Source: Piezodorus guildinii (taxonomy: Eukaryota > Arthropoda > Insecta > Hemiptera > Pentatomidae). Taken from it: 64,000 bases of DNA. Location: contig CM041293.1 in the NCBI GenBank assembly GCA_023052935.1, positions 166,677,341-166,741,340 of the forward strand, in the 5' to 3' direction. How positions within the stretch are numbered: position 1 is the stretch's first letter; each line of letters starts with the position of its first letter. Of this stretch, positions 1-10,745 are shown piece after piece. The notes under the pieces are model-generated. The model ran no database searches. It was not told where the DNA came from and saw only the letters and a list, made by a program, of their open reading frames with translations. The translations under genes and the position numbers were made by a program.

Positions 1-241
1 CTCTAGCAGTTCGGATTTCACCCTAATTTAGGTTGGGCACTCAATTTAGCGCCGAGTGGGTCCAGAAAACAGGCCAAGCTACCTCCCTTTGAAAAAGCCC
101 ACAAAAGAACTATTGATAAAATAGCTGATGTAGGCAACCGAAGTTAAAACAATTCGGAAGAGAATGACACATGAAATATATATTGAATCAGTATCAAACG
201 CGATGCGTTCACTGTAAGGATTGTAGAACTAATTAATAATA

Positions 242-290
242 TTGGGTTGTGTCACATGAAATGTCCGTTTTCAAGGTAATGGATTTGTAT
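242..290 (+). mobile_element. Solo mariner terminal inverted repeat
   Basis: About 50 bases match the left end of the mariner copies at 11212, 14330 and 62018, starting TTGGGTTGTGTCACATGAAA after a TA dinucleotide. Similarity stops near 290 and there is no opposite end nearby, so this is an orphan end left by deletion. Confidence 0.75.
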
Positions 291-1238
291 TAAATCAAAT
301 GCCTCAAAGGTAGTGTAAGTTCGGATAAGGCATGTACTGTTGCTCTAATTTGTTTTTGCAACATTGTTTTCTTTGTTCCTGAAGTTTTCAACAATAAAGG
401 AGATAAGAAAAAAAAAATCTTGAACTTTAGGCTTACTATTACTTTGATGTTGCTTAGTAATACGTCTCTAGAAAGATCGTGAATAGTTTACCAAATATGT
501 AACTTTATTTTATAATTAATTAATTTTTCAAGAGTAGATATTATCTCTGATTTCAAAATTAAAATTGATCATTGAAATAATAATTAAAAAAAAATCAGGC
601 GTATCAGCTTATAATTGAATGATGAGGGTATCATTCAATTTCCGGCCTTTTTGTCGGAAATCAACGTTGAAGTTTTAATGGTCCTGTTTTTGCTTAATTT
701 TTTCTACAATCCAGGGTCACGGTTCCTAAGAGATGCTATCGTCAAACTTTCCGATACCTCTCCCCTCTCCCCTAAATTCGTTTAAAACTTTCTTCGGAAT
801 AAAACGATGATAACATTTATAATCCTGTTATCAGCAACGGCGGTTGTATAAGTTATCACTTTAAATTTGCTTTTTCGTTTATTTATATTTTCTACACTTT
901 TCTGAATTCTGTTAATAACTATTTTAATTAGGAATGTTCTTTCTTATTTTTTTTTTTTTTTTTTTTTAAACAATCCAGTTTTATACGATTTAAAGACTCT
1001 TTGAAATGACATATTGCCTAGTGAGTAATTACAACACAATTTCATTGTTTATAATTTTCAAGAGATCAATAATAAATAACTCTCATACTAGGTGTGAATT
1101 TATTTATTTTTTAATTAAAATTAAGTGCTGCTTAATTCTTGGCTATGGTTCCGCTAGGTCTTAAACTAGTGACGCAGCAGAGAGGCGCTGGGATCCCTCA
1201 GGCGGATATTTCTCCATGTGTGGCGGAATAGACCGGGT
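291..1238. other. No gene recognised
   Basis: AT-rich sequence with homopolymer T and A runs (for example 949-967). Around 1170-1240 there is a short stretch resembling a Jockey 3' untranslated region in plus orientation, containing AGGCGCTGGGATCC. Nothing else is recognisable. Confidence 0.5.
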
Positions 1239-1252
1239 TGTTGTATGAAGGT

Positions 1253-2003
1253 TTTTTTTTTATTTATTTTTTTTTATTCGTATATATTACAATTTGTCAT
1301 AATAGACAATAATAATAGTGCTACAGGATCTCATTCATACAATATTTACAATATAAACAAAAGGAAAGTCAAATTACATAAAATAAATAAACGTATACAA
1401 TAACAAAATTAAGTAGACAAAATAAATACAAATAATGATGTTAACAAATAAATAAACAAAACATGTCACATTCATACCTATGTACAATATTTACAATCAG
1501 CTCAGGAACACCGGACGGGGCTTGTCCCCCACTTGTGGAAGGACAGAGGCAGAGTCCAAAGGATCCCAGCGCCTCCCTCTCAGCCGCATCACTGGTGAGA
1601 GCCAGCGGAAGCTAGGTGAGGGCGCCAGAGCCACAATCACACCGCACTTGAGAGGAGAATCTGACCAGTGTCAGAACTCCAGCATACCTATTTACAATAT
1701 ATCTCGGGGCCACTGCCGTTTCAACCTTCTAGGTGAGTTGTATGGATGAGTGGAGCTGGATAGGGATCGTGCTAAAGGATTAGGATGATGAATGAGGTTA
1801 TGATGGAATTTGGAAAATTTAGATGGAATTAGGTCTGAAATAAATGGAACATTAAGGTCGTGGTGCAAGGTATAGTTGGATACAAAATAAGGAGCATTTA
1901 CTATAATTCGGAGGACTTTGGATTGAAAGGATTGAATGCTTTTGATGTTAGAACGTTTAGCTGTCCCCCACTGTTCAAGTCCGTAGGTCCAGATGGGCTT
2001 CAG
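1253..2003 (-). mobile_element. Jockey-A non-LTR retrotransposon, 5'-truncated copy
   Basis: This is the 3' 750 bases of the family whose longest copy lies at 52129-56660. On the minus strand it encodes the end of the reverse transcriptase ORF, with motifs KPIWTYG, PYFVSNYTLHHDLNVPF and PRRLKRQWPRDIL, followed by a 3' untranslated region and a poly-A tail seen here as the T-run after 1252. A 14-bp target-site duplication (TGTTGTATGAAGGT) flanks it exactly at 1239-1252 and 2004-2017, which fixes both ends and shows 5' truncation during insertion. It retains the C-terminal segment that is deleted in the longer copy. Confidence 0.93.
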
Positions 2004-2449
2004 TGTTGTATGAAGGTAAGGCAAAGCACTATTATCGTATTACTGTCTTTGAGAGGAATTGAAATATTCGGTTGTAAAATGAGCTCATAGCGTTTTTCAA
2101 TATTTCAATTTAATCCTCTCTGTGTTTATAAAACCATGCTTAATTGTTCAGTAAAGTTTACATAATAAAAAAATAAATACATTTTTAAGGTGCATTTACA
2201 CATCAGTTTTAACCGAAATTCCTTATCTTTCCTGAGAAAAAAAATCATTTTCGTCTTTGTATGATTTTTCATTTCTGAAAAGGAAAATTCGCTTGAAAAA
2301 AATATTATAATGTGTATAGTAGAACCACTTACCGAACAGCTATTAATTCCTAATCATATTAATTTAAAATAATTTTTTTTAAATTTATATTTTATTGAAT
2401 TTTAAAACTGTATTAACATAAATATTATGATATTATGATTATTATGATA

Positions 2450-3722
2450 TTATGATATACTCCCAGTATGCTATAAAATATTCTCGTCAATACTAACTAG
2501 CCGAATCACGGAATACGCTGAGGAAATTATCGGAGACTACCAATGTGGTTTTAGGCGGAATCGCTCGACTATTGATCAAATATTTTCCTTACGTCAAATA
2601 TTAGAGAAGAAGCTGGAATACAACGGTGTAGTCCATCAACTTTATATAGACTTTAAAAAGGCTTATGATTCAATAGACCGTCAGAAGCTTTATAACATCA
2701 TGATTGAACAGGGGATACCTAAAAAGTTAGTAAACCTAGTAGAGATGTGTTTGTCGGAAACATTTCATAAAGTTAGAATCGGTCATAATTACTCCGAGAG
2801 ATTTGAGGTGCGATCGGGTTTGAAACAGGGTGACTTCCTTTCACCTGTTTTGTTTAATATAGCCTTAGAATATGTTATAGAAAAGATGATGTGTACCGAG
2901 AAAGGCTTAAATATGGGTGACAAGATTCCGGTTTTGGGGTATGCGGATGATTTGGTACTGCTAGGTGAAGACACGGAAACTATACAACTAAATACAAGTG
3001 TGTTAATAAAAACCGGTAAAGAGATAGGTCTCGAATTAAATACCGATAAGACGAAATATATGATTAGTTGCAGAAATGGTAGCGATCTTGACGATATTAA
3101 TATTTCAGGTCATACTTTTGAACACGTAGAGAAATTCAAGTATTTAGGGTCAATGATAACAAGAAAAAATGAAATCCAGGAAGAAATAAAGTCCCGGTTA
3201 AAGGTGGGAAATGCGTGTTATTATTCAGTTGCTAAATTACTTAGCTCGCGGCTTCTGTCTAAAAACTTAAAGGTTAGAATTTATAAAACTATTATTCTTC
3301 CAACGGTTCTTTACGGATGCGAAACGTGGGTGCTTACCTTGAAGGATGAACAACGGCTTAAGGTTTTCGAGAATAAGGTACTGCGTAAAATATTTGGTCC
3401 GAAGAGAGATGAGACCACTGGGGAGTTTAGAAGGTTGCACAACGCGGAATTGCGGAGTTTGTACCCTGTGAATATAATTGAGTTGATAGCATCGCGGAGA
3501 CTCAAATGGGCGCGTAAAGTTGTTGGGCTTAGTGAGGAACGGATTCCGAGAAAGTTGGTATTCGCTGAACCGACTGGTAGGCGTCCGAAGGGTAGGCCGA
3601 AGCGTCGATGGGAGGATTGCATTAAGGCTGATCTCGGGGGCTTGGGCTTGACCGGTGAACATTGGACGAGTCTGTGCAGGCGAAGTTTGGTGGTATCGGC
3701 ATCGAACCTTCGGGTTCGGTAA
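2450..3722 (+). pseudogene. RTE-like reverse transcriptase, C-terminal part
   Basis: The frame is open from about 2450, well before the first ATG at 2700, so the start was lost by 5' truncation. Visible reverse transcriptase blocks, in order, are YQCGFRRNRSTIDQIF, LYIDFKKAYDSID (first catalytic Asp), SGLKQGDFLSPVLFNIALEY, and GYADDLVLLGE (the YADD active site). A FKYLGSMI block and a typical C-terminal region with YGCETWVL, KIFGPKRD and RLKWARKVVG follow. The protein would copy element RNA at a nicked target. The N-terminal endonuclease is missing. All catalytic reverse transcriptase residues remain and no stop or frameshift is seen, so the insertion is fairly young. The RTE assignment rests on motif order and the short microsatellite-tailed 3' end; a related clade is possible. 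Confidence 0.88.
3703..3718 (+). other. UUCG-tetraloop hairpin at the RTE-like 3' end
   Basis: A perfect six-base-pair stem CGAACC/GGTTCG closes the tetraloop UUCG with a C-G pair, an unusually stable RNA fold. It lies inside the last codons of the ORF and ends two bases before the stop codon. The same hairpin is exact in the minus-strand copies at 9542-9557 and 34620-34635. A terminal hairpin of this kind may be what the element's own reverse transcriptase recognises; that role is inference. Confidence 0.7.
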
Positions 3723-3725
3723 GCC

Positions 3726-3762
<37 letters not shown>

Positions 3763-4474
3763 ATAAATACAGTAAGTAAAACTGTTGAATTAGAATAAAG
3801 GGCGTGAAAGGCTTGTGAAGAAACTACCCAGCGGTAGAACTTCGATGTTAATTTAAGAAAGTAGATCCCGAGGCCATCTTCTTTTCAATCGCCTCGGAGG
3901 GTTGTCAGGAATATGTGAGGTTGATAGGTTGCGGACAAGAGGGTTTATATGGGCTGGGAGTTTGGAATTAAAAGTGGTATATCTGGTACGAAAAGCTCTG
4001 CAACAAATGGGATATTAAGGTCGTTATGGATGATTTTTTTTGTGACGAAATAATGAGCATTTAGGATTTTGGATTGTAAGAATTGGATACGGTAGGAATT
4101 AGATGGCTTAGTAGAGGCCCAAAGTTCGATTCCATATGTCCAGATGGGTCTGATGACGGTAACATAAATGAACTTTTTGTAATGAATTGGAAGTTTTGAA
4201 CGTTTGTCGAGTGTTGAAGTAATCAGTATCTACGGACAGTTTCTTGTCGTTTTAGTCATGTGTGAGGATTCCATGTAAGACGTTTGTCTAGATGGTGTCC
4301 TAGGTATCTAATTTGTTCAACAGGTATGAGTGGGGTATTACGTGTTAAAGGATACAGTGGGGCAGAAGGTCATCGGTTTGCGACGAAGGGTAAAGGTAAT
4401 TTTGTGGGATTTTTTAGGATTTATTTTCATCCTCCAGTTCTGACACCATTTCTCAATGGCTGTAAAAATTAAAA

Positions 4475-5321
4475 TTAAAATCAATGAATATGAATCCTGG
4501 ATGGATGGAAAAATACGATGATGTTAGGAAACTTTTTCTCCCTACTATTTTCCTTCCTTCGAATCGATGGACAGAAACAGATAATGTAAGCGTGTAGAGC
4601 CACCGTTACCTTATTTGTCAAAGTGGGATGTAGGGTTCCTAGAACGTTAGTATTTGCCTCAGTTCATTTGTTATTGTGTCCAATAAGTAAGTAGGTCTGT
4701 GACGTCGTTATATTGTGATATTTATTTGTGTACCTGCCTGCCTCACTGCATGTATTGCACTTTCATTACTCGTGTAATAGAATAACCTCTAAGATTCACT
4801 TTTTTACTTCATTACTTTTTTATTAATTTATTTATTTTTTTTTAAATCAACCTTATTTATTTAGTCTCTTAAAATATATAAGGATATAACATAAAATAGC
4901 CAATTTTTCTAGCTAAAATAGCCTAAATCAAAAACAACTCCCCCTCACATTAAAGTGTGCACTTAAAATAATAGAATCATTTGACAAATTTGCACATTAT
5001 AAACTTTAAACTTTATGTAATCAAAAGAATGAATTGTTACCTTTATAATGCTGTTGCCCTTAGTAGTTTGTTTTTCCTATAGTGATAACACAAGATTTTT
5101 ATTTTTTAGGAAAACAAAATAAGACTAGATTTCAAAATCTAAAACTTAAAATTAAAGAAGTAAAACAGCTTTTACATTAACAAAACTCTTTTAATCTTGG
5201 CCCATTACAACATCCTTTGACATTTTTAATCGACCCTTAAGCACACAACAGAACAATACAAACTTTTTTTCCTCGCTCAACATTCTTCAAGTTTCACACA
5301 AACACAATACAGAAATGAAAC
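4475..5321. other. No gene recognised
   Basis: AT-rich sequence without a reading frame or repeat that I can assign. Confidence 0.5.
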
Positions 5322-5555
5322 TAAATTTATTTATTTATTGTAATTCACAACTGTATTAAACAACACAAAGAGAAAATATACAGAAAAATGAACAGTCATA
5401 AAAATGTCTTGAGAAAGAACTACCCAGTGGTAGCACTTCACTAGCTATTTTAAGGTAGTAGGTCCTGAGGCCACCTTCTTTTCAATCGCCTCGGAGAGTT
5501 ATCAGAGATATCTGGGGAAGATAGATTATGGACAAGTGGGTTTTTTTGTGCAGGG
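5322..5555 (-). mobile_element. Jockey-B 3' end fragment
   Basis: It matches the 3' untranslated region and last ORF codons of the copy at 18524-19095 in reverse orientation, including CTACCCAGTGGTAGCACTTC and the CGCCTCGGAGAGTTATCAG segment. It is short and 5'-truncated. I could not see a target-site duplication. Confidence 0.75.
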
Positions 5556-5894
5556 TTTTGCATTTTTATTTTTGTTTTTCATTTGTATTTTGGTTGTATT
5601 AGGTTTTGTAATTGATAATCAGTTATTTTAATGGATATAATATACCTGAAGTTGAATATATAATCTTTAAGTATTAAAATATAAAGATGATTATCTATCT
5701 ATACATTGATTCTACACCTCTTGCACGACTATGGCCTCTGATGTTATGCACGTACACTCGACCCAACTAGCTGCATGACTTCTCCATCTTCTCTCACCAA
5801 TCCTGTGGTTCTTGCAGGAGGAAGTACCGTCCGAAAGTGGTTGCTCGATTCAGAAATCGTGATTAGGAAGGAACAAAGCTCTCGGGTCGTCCTT

Positions 5895-6287
5895 CAATTG
5901 AGACGTTGATTTCCAAAAGGTACTAAAGGACATTTTTTATGAAATTGATATTTTTACATATTTATATTCTCCTCATTTAGTTTTATCTAAATCTTAAATT
6001 TGATTGTATTTAATGAACACTCATGTCCTTTAATAACGTGATTTAGAAATGCAAATAATTTCTTAAGATACTTATTACACATTTAGTTTCATTCCAAATC
6101 ATAACAGAACATTTCATTTCATAACTTTAATATGGTTTTATTAATATAGTAAAGAAATAATTCTAGATTTTAATGCGAAAAGAATCAAATTACATGGTTT
6201 AATAATATAGTAATGAGAGATTTTCGCGCTTCCTGTAAAATTCCCCAGAATGGATATAGTACCTTTTGGAAATCAACGTCTCAATTG
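5895..6287. mobile_element. MITE with perfect 31-bp terminal inverted repeats
   Basis: The 31 bases at 5895-5925, beginning CAATTGAGACGTTGATTTCC, are exactly reverse-complemented at 6257-6287. The 330-bp interior is AT-rich and non-coding. This is the shape of a small non-autonomous DNA transposon. The target-site duplication, and so the superfamily, is not clear because the outermost bases (CAATTG) are themselves palindromic. Confidence 0.75.
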
Positions 6288-7935
6288 TGGATTGCGATCA
6301 AATTTAAGCATAAATGATGAAAAATATTTAATTTTTTATTAACCCGCTGTCGCACACTATTAATTTGACGATCGTGCTCAGAAACACATTTCTTTTAAAA
6401 ATTGTTTATGTCTTCTAGATGAAATCGAGTGTAAGTTGCATGTTTGGAAGTGAAAATTATCACATTTGGCCACATTTTTTTTTTTTTTTTAAATTCTCGA
6501 TACGGCATTTGCTTTAGTAATCCAAAAAATATTCCTATGAATAAAATAGAGTAAAAATGTGTAATCTTAACACTAGAAAATCAGTTTGAAACTGAAAATT
6601 ATAATTTGTAATTTATTTTGCTTATAAAATAGTAAAAATGAAATAAAAATTAATCCAGGAAACAAATTACATACATACAAGAAAGCCTTATAAATGATAG
6701 GATTCGAAGCATTCTGGACACAATGGTGTTTTCTGCGAATAAGTTCATGAGGGCTATAGCCGTTGTTTGCCTACATATCACTAAATATCGGACGGCTATA
6801 GCTGTAATTTGCGGCAACAGGTTAAATAACCATATCATATAATTGTTCAAAAATATTTACAAGAATTGAAAGTTTTTATTGAAATCACCAGTAAAAATGC
6901 TATTAACTTATTTTTCAACCTAATATAACTAAATAAAATTGTTTGATTTAAAATCAATTATCTACAATATTTCGTATGTATTACAAACTTAGATCTGATT
7001 GAAATTAATTTATTATCTTATGTTTATATTTGTCTCTCAAGTGGGTAGTAAAGTAAAGTGGGTATAAAACATCTATATATGCTTTGTTTTAGGATGGCGA
7101 CGTAATGACCAGTGAGTGTTGCACTGAAGTACTAAACCGGCAGAGGCAAGATCATTATTTATTCTTTTTGATTTAAATCTTCCTATTGCATTTCAACAGT
7201 TCGACGGGAAAGGTGACATTCTGATGCGTAGCCTTTATAATGTCGTTATCCAAAATCATGGAACAATTCTTGCCTAGTCGTCACCCTAGAAATATAAAAT
7301 ATTTTGAAGGGAAACAAAACCAGTATTTTAAGTCTCCTAAGAATAATATCAGATTTGACATAATAAATGAGCTATATCTGGTCAAGACATTGAAATAATG
7401 AGAAATAAAATTATTTTACATAAAAAAAAAACAACAATAAGAGATAAGTTATATGTACTGTTATTATTTACTTTACTTATAATTTACTTCCAGTAATAAT
7501 TTACTGCTTTTAATGTTTAGTCTAATAGAGAATTATAAAAAAATTAAAATTGAAATATAAATACATATGACAAACTAGAAATATTGATTTTATTTTCATA
7601 GCGCCTTTTGTTAGCTCTTATTAAAAGCTTAGTTTTTGAATATTTTCGATTTTCTGCATGTGTGCATTTTAAGGATGTCAGATATCTCCATAATCTCTAT
7701 AATATACAATTATCTTCTAAGAATTTATACGAGGTGATGGGGCTCACCTTTTAGTTTAAGTAGAACCTTAAATCTAATACTAAAAGCTAAATCTCAATAT
7801 TCTGCCATCGTTGAGGTAATCCAGGAGGTGTGAAGTTGCCATATATGGAATTGTTTTTTAAAGTTTGACCGTTTCATACAACTTTTTATTCCTCGTAGTT
7901 ATGATTTCGGAAGTTTGTCCATTTTTATTCTCTGA
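6288..7935. other. No gene recognised
   Basis: AT-rich DNA. Small open frames here (for example 6650-6850 on the minus strand) have no recognisable motif and I treat them as chance. Confidence 0.5.
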
Positions 7936-7939
7936 ATTT

Positions 7940-8400
7940 TAGGGTTTTTGATCTTTGCAATTACGTCCATTTTTTTCCGTAGTACGCCATTTTGAAATGA
8001 TTGTAAACGTTTTTCGGTGACTTAGAAAGATGCGGAGAGAGTGGAGAACAGTATAACAGAGTTGGACGTATAATGTCCTTATATATTGACATCTTCAGTC
8101 GAAGAGACATACTCGAAGAGTTAATTAAGTGATTAAGTTGCCCTAATTTTTTCCTCACTGTCTCAATTTGTTTACTAAAGTGGACCTAAACTTTAAATGT
8201 TTAACAAAGGTGACTCCGATATATCTTATATGCTTGGATAGTTTAATTTCACAGTTGTTTATTTTAAATTTTGAAGGTGATTTTTTATTTCCTTTTTGAA
8301 ATAAGTACACAATTCCCTTCGTTTTTTCTGTATTTACATCAATTTTCAACACTTTCAGCTCGTTTGTTATGATTTGGCGGGCCCTTTTTCTGAATGAAAA
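7940..8400 (-). pseudogene. Jockey-C reverse transcriptase fragment
   Basis: Two minus-strand frames join as one decayed protein similar to the C-terminal half of the Jockey-C copy at 45438-47190. Matching blocks include TEKTKGIVYLFQKGNKK, CEIKLSKHIRYIGVTF (the YLGVTLD block), GQLNHLINSSSMSLRLKM, and IYKDIIRPTLLYCSPL. A frameshift near 8155 separates the halves. No ends or duplication can be seen. Confidence 0.8.
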
Positions 8401-8459
8401 ATAGCCTTGCTTTTATATTATATGATTATAATTCATAACAGTACTATTCATATTGTCAG

Positions 8460-8680
8460 CTTGCGTACTTTTGGGATGCCATAAGGTGAAAAAAAAGTAT
8501 TTGATTGTGCTGAGACTGCAAGGCGGTTGTTTGAAGAAAGAGAATTCCAAATTCCAGTGGAACGGACAAGGAAGGAACGTTCATGTGTTTTGGTTGTGTA
8601 GGAAGGTTATTATGGTCGTGAACTAGTTTCTTGTGAATTGATTGAGTGTTTAAATCGCAGGAGATCTTAGAGGTAGAAAA
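8460..8680 (-). pseudogene. Probable non-LTR reverse transcriptase C-terminus (CR1-like)
   Basis: One minus-strand frame reads RSFLVRSTGIWNSLSSNN followed by RLAVSAQSNTFF. This resembles the extreme C-terminal block of CR1/L2-type retrotransposon proteins, where a basic RSF-x-R stretch precedes WNSLP and a final F-x-x-x-L. It is too short and decayed to place with certainty. From 8680 to 9282 I see nothing else. Confidence 0.4.
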
Positions 8681-10133
8681 GGTTTAGAAGTTGACGATTT
8701 GCATAGAAACGTTCCGATGAAATATTGCCTTCAAATATTAAAATATTGAGGATGTGGGAGAAAAGCTATTTAGATTATCATAGAGATGCGACCGCCTTGA
8801 GGTGCTAAATACTTAGAGATCCTGATGTGCTTAGGTCGTTTTTCTCGAACTGTGGAAAATTTCACCGTAAACTACACATAATAATCAATGTCAGAGTTTT
8901 GAATTTTTCGTACGTGTAATTCTTTTTCCAATAACGTTCATTTTAAAATATTATTCAGAAGAACTCAATATCAAGAAATAGAAATATAAGCATCGTTTCA
9001 ATAATATGTTACATCATTATCATATCACTGAAATTTTTGAATCCAGCAGATCGAGAATAATAGAAATAAAATTCTTAATGAAAACAGGAAAGAAAAAGGA
9101 AGGATGGTCGTTTGGAGAAAGATTGATTTGAGTTGAAAGGAAGGAAGATTAATGGAATATCGCAGAGTGGAGAAGGGCAAGATCGATTCAAATTGTAATA
9201 ATCCTCTTTTTTTGACCAATTATAACTAAAAATAAGATCAACTCTGTATTTATTCTACAAACTATGATTTAAAATATTAATACCAAGACACGGTCACACA
9301 CGACTTTCACTTACTTCGCCTTTCAAAATCAATTAAAGGTTATTTAATCAAACTTAAATTAAAATTTTTAAGGTTAATTTAAAAAAAAGTTTATTTAGTT
9401 TCGCGGTATATAAACTTATGATTTATAGTAGATTATCTATATCAAATCGTTACGTATAATTATCGGAAATAATTTCATGCCTTATTTGTCACTTTATATC
9501 ACCTTTTACTACTTTATATAATAATAATACAACAGGCCTATCGAACCCGAAGGTTCGATGCCGATAACACCCAATACTGACTACACAGACTTGTCCAATG
9601 ATCACTGTTCATCAAGACTTAGCCTTTGAGATCAGTCTTAAAGCAATCCTCCAATCGACGCGTCGGTCTACTTCGACGCCTACAGTCGGTTCAGAGAATA
9701 CCGACTTTCTCGGAATCCGTTCCTCAATGAGCTCAACTCAACAATACACTCCTTTTTGAGTCTCCGCGATGCTATCAATTTAATCATACTCACAGGGTAC
9801 AAGCGCCGCAAATCCGCGTTGTGCGACCTTCTAAACTCCCCAGTGGCCTCATCTCTCTTCGGACCAAGTATTTTACGCAGACCCTTATTTTGAAAACCTT
9901 AAGCCGTTGTTCATCTTTCAAAGTAAGCTGCCACGTTTCAAACTCTTAAAGGACCGTCGGAAAAATAATAGCTTTATAAACTCTAACCATTACGTTTTTA
10001 GACAGATGCCACGAGCTAAGTAATATAGCACCTGAATAATCACACGCATTTCCCGACTTAAATCGGTACTTTATTTCCTCCTGGATTTCATTTTTTCTCG
10101 TTATCATCGAACCTATGTACTTAAATTTCTCTA

Positions 10134-10367
10134 TTTATTGAGGATGTATAGTCGACTGTAGAAACTATTATAGGTGGAATAATCAGGAATCAGTCATTTT
10201 TTTTTAAATTTTTTAATTTTGCCAACGTTTCGGCTCAAGCTCGTGAGCCATCATCAGGGCATTACTGAGCCATGTCCAAGCATAAACTGTTTATAGCTTG
10301 AGCCGAAACGTTGGAAAAATTAAAAAATTTTCAAAAAATGACTGATTCCTGATTATTCCACCTATAA
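10134..10367. mobile_element. Foldback element with hammerhead cores, probably Penelope-like remnant
   Basis: A 234-bp insertion flanked by an exact 13-bp duplication, TTAAATTTCTCTA (10121-10133 and 10368-10380). Its ends form an inverted repeat of about 74 bp (10167-10240 against 10296-10368, with small gaps). The inner end of the left arm carries a complete minus-strand hammerhead core (10221-10260). The right arm carries only its 3' half, AGCTTGAGCCGAAACGTTGG, on the plus strand. Penelope-like retroelements are known to carry hammerhead motifs in terminal repeats that can lie inverted, which fits; no Penelope reverse transcriptase is present here. Confidence 0.7.
10221..10260 (-). ncRNA. 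Hammerhead ribozyme-like motif, no helix III
   Basis: Read on the minus strand, the 40 bases are, in order: GCC (helix I), CUGAUGA (core), one unpaired U, GGCUC/GAGCC pairing around an 8-base loop (helix II), GAAAC (core), GUU (NUH cleavage triplet), and GGC, which pairs with the first GCC. Helix III is reduced to AC/GU with no loop, so cleavage would need two copies to dimerise, as reported for small hammerheads linked to Penelope-like elements. The single base between CUGAUGA and helix II departs from the textbook core. Activity is not shown by sequence alone. Confidence 0.65.
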
Positions 10368-10665
10368 TTAAATTTCTCTACGTGTTCAAAAGTATGCCCT
10401 GATATATCAATATCACCAAGATCGCCACCGGTTTTGCTCCTAATCATATATTTACAACTTTATATATAAGATAATATTTTTTTCAAAAATCTTTAGCTGT
10501 CTAAAGCTATATTAATCATCTATGCTGCTGTTTTTGTGTTAAAAAAACACAAATTACATTAACAATATTTTTGCTTTTTTCTCCTTTAGATATTTATCAA
10601 ATTCGTGCAAAACTTATATTCAGCAATTTTTAATAAATGTTAAGAAGATCATATAGTTAATTATT

Positions 10666-10745
10666 GTGAATTGTTTGTTTCTTTAACGTCCCTTTATGCT
10701 GCTATGACAAATCGGACTATGCTACAGTGGTCATAAGTTTTGCAC
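10666..10745 (-). mobile_element. SINE-3 3' fragment
   Basis: It matches the 3' part of SINE-3 (see 33377-33664), including TTGTTTGTTTCTTTAACGTC and ATCGGACTATGCTACAGTGG. The tRNA-like part is absent. It sits inside family M. Confidence 0.65.

Larger units (their letters stand above)
2425..3755 (+). mobile_element. RTE-like non-LTR retrotransposon, 5'-truncated
   Basis: The insertion is bounded by an exact 14-bp duplication, TATTAACATAAATA, at 2411-2424 and 3756-3769. It carries the end of a reverse transcriptase ORF and finishes in a (TTA)n microsatellite rather than poly-A, as RTE-clade elements commonly do. The 3' untranslated region is almost absent: the stop codon at 3720 is followed by GCC and then the TTA repeat. 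It interrupts an older Jockey-B copy. Three further 3' fragments of the family occur at 9521, 32363 and 34590. Confidence 0.92.
2371..4470 (-). mobile_element. Jockey-B 3' fragment, split by an RTE-like insertion
   Basis: Outside the nested insertion (2425-3755), this matches the 3' parts of Jockey-B copies at 18524, 36425 and 57727. Read on the minus strand, 4470 down to about 3900 gives a badly decayed C-terminal reverse transcriptase region, including a YLG..LDKRLTW-like stretch near 4290 and a conserved IPDNPPRR-like segment near 3900. The 3' untranslated part includes the conserved run around TACCCAGCGGTAGAAC. The piece from 2371 to 2424 is the displaced 3' terminus. No intact frame remains. 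Confidence 0.8.
9521..10456 (-). mobile_element. RTE-like retrotransposon 3' end, nested in family M
   Basis: A minus-strand copy of the element at 2425-3755: it ends in (TTA)n (seen as ATAATAATA at 9520) and has the UUCG hairpin at 9542-9557. It also carries decayed C-terminal reverse transcriptase codons. A 10-bp duplication, ACTTTATATA, lies at 9511-9520 and 10457-10466. The copy is frame-broken and is itself split by the foldback element at 10134-10367. Confidence 0.88.

Noticed and set aside
640..690. Relation between GGAAATCAACGTTGAAG at 655 and the MITE end at 6257
   Set aside because: Only about 11 bases are shared; no paired end nearby.
1480..1749. 89-codon plus-strand frame
   Set aside because: It is antisense to the Jockey-A 3' untranslated region; the same shadow appears at 56145-56357.
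3267..3764. 165-codon minus-strand frame
   Set aside because: It is antisense to the RTE-like reverse transcriptase and includes the TTA tail translated as poly-isoleucine.
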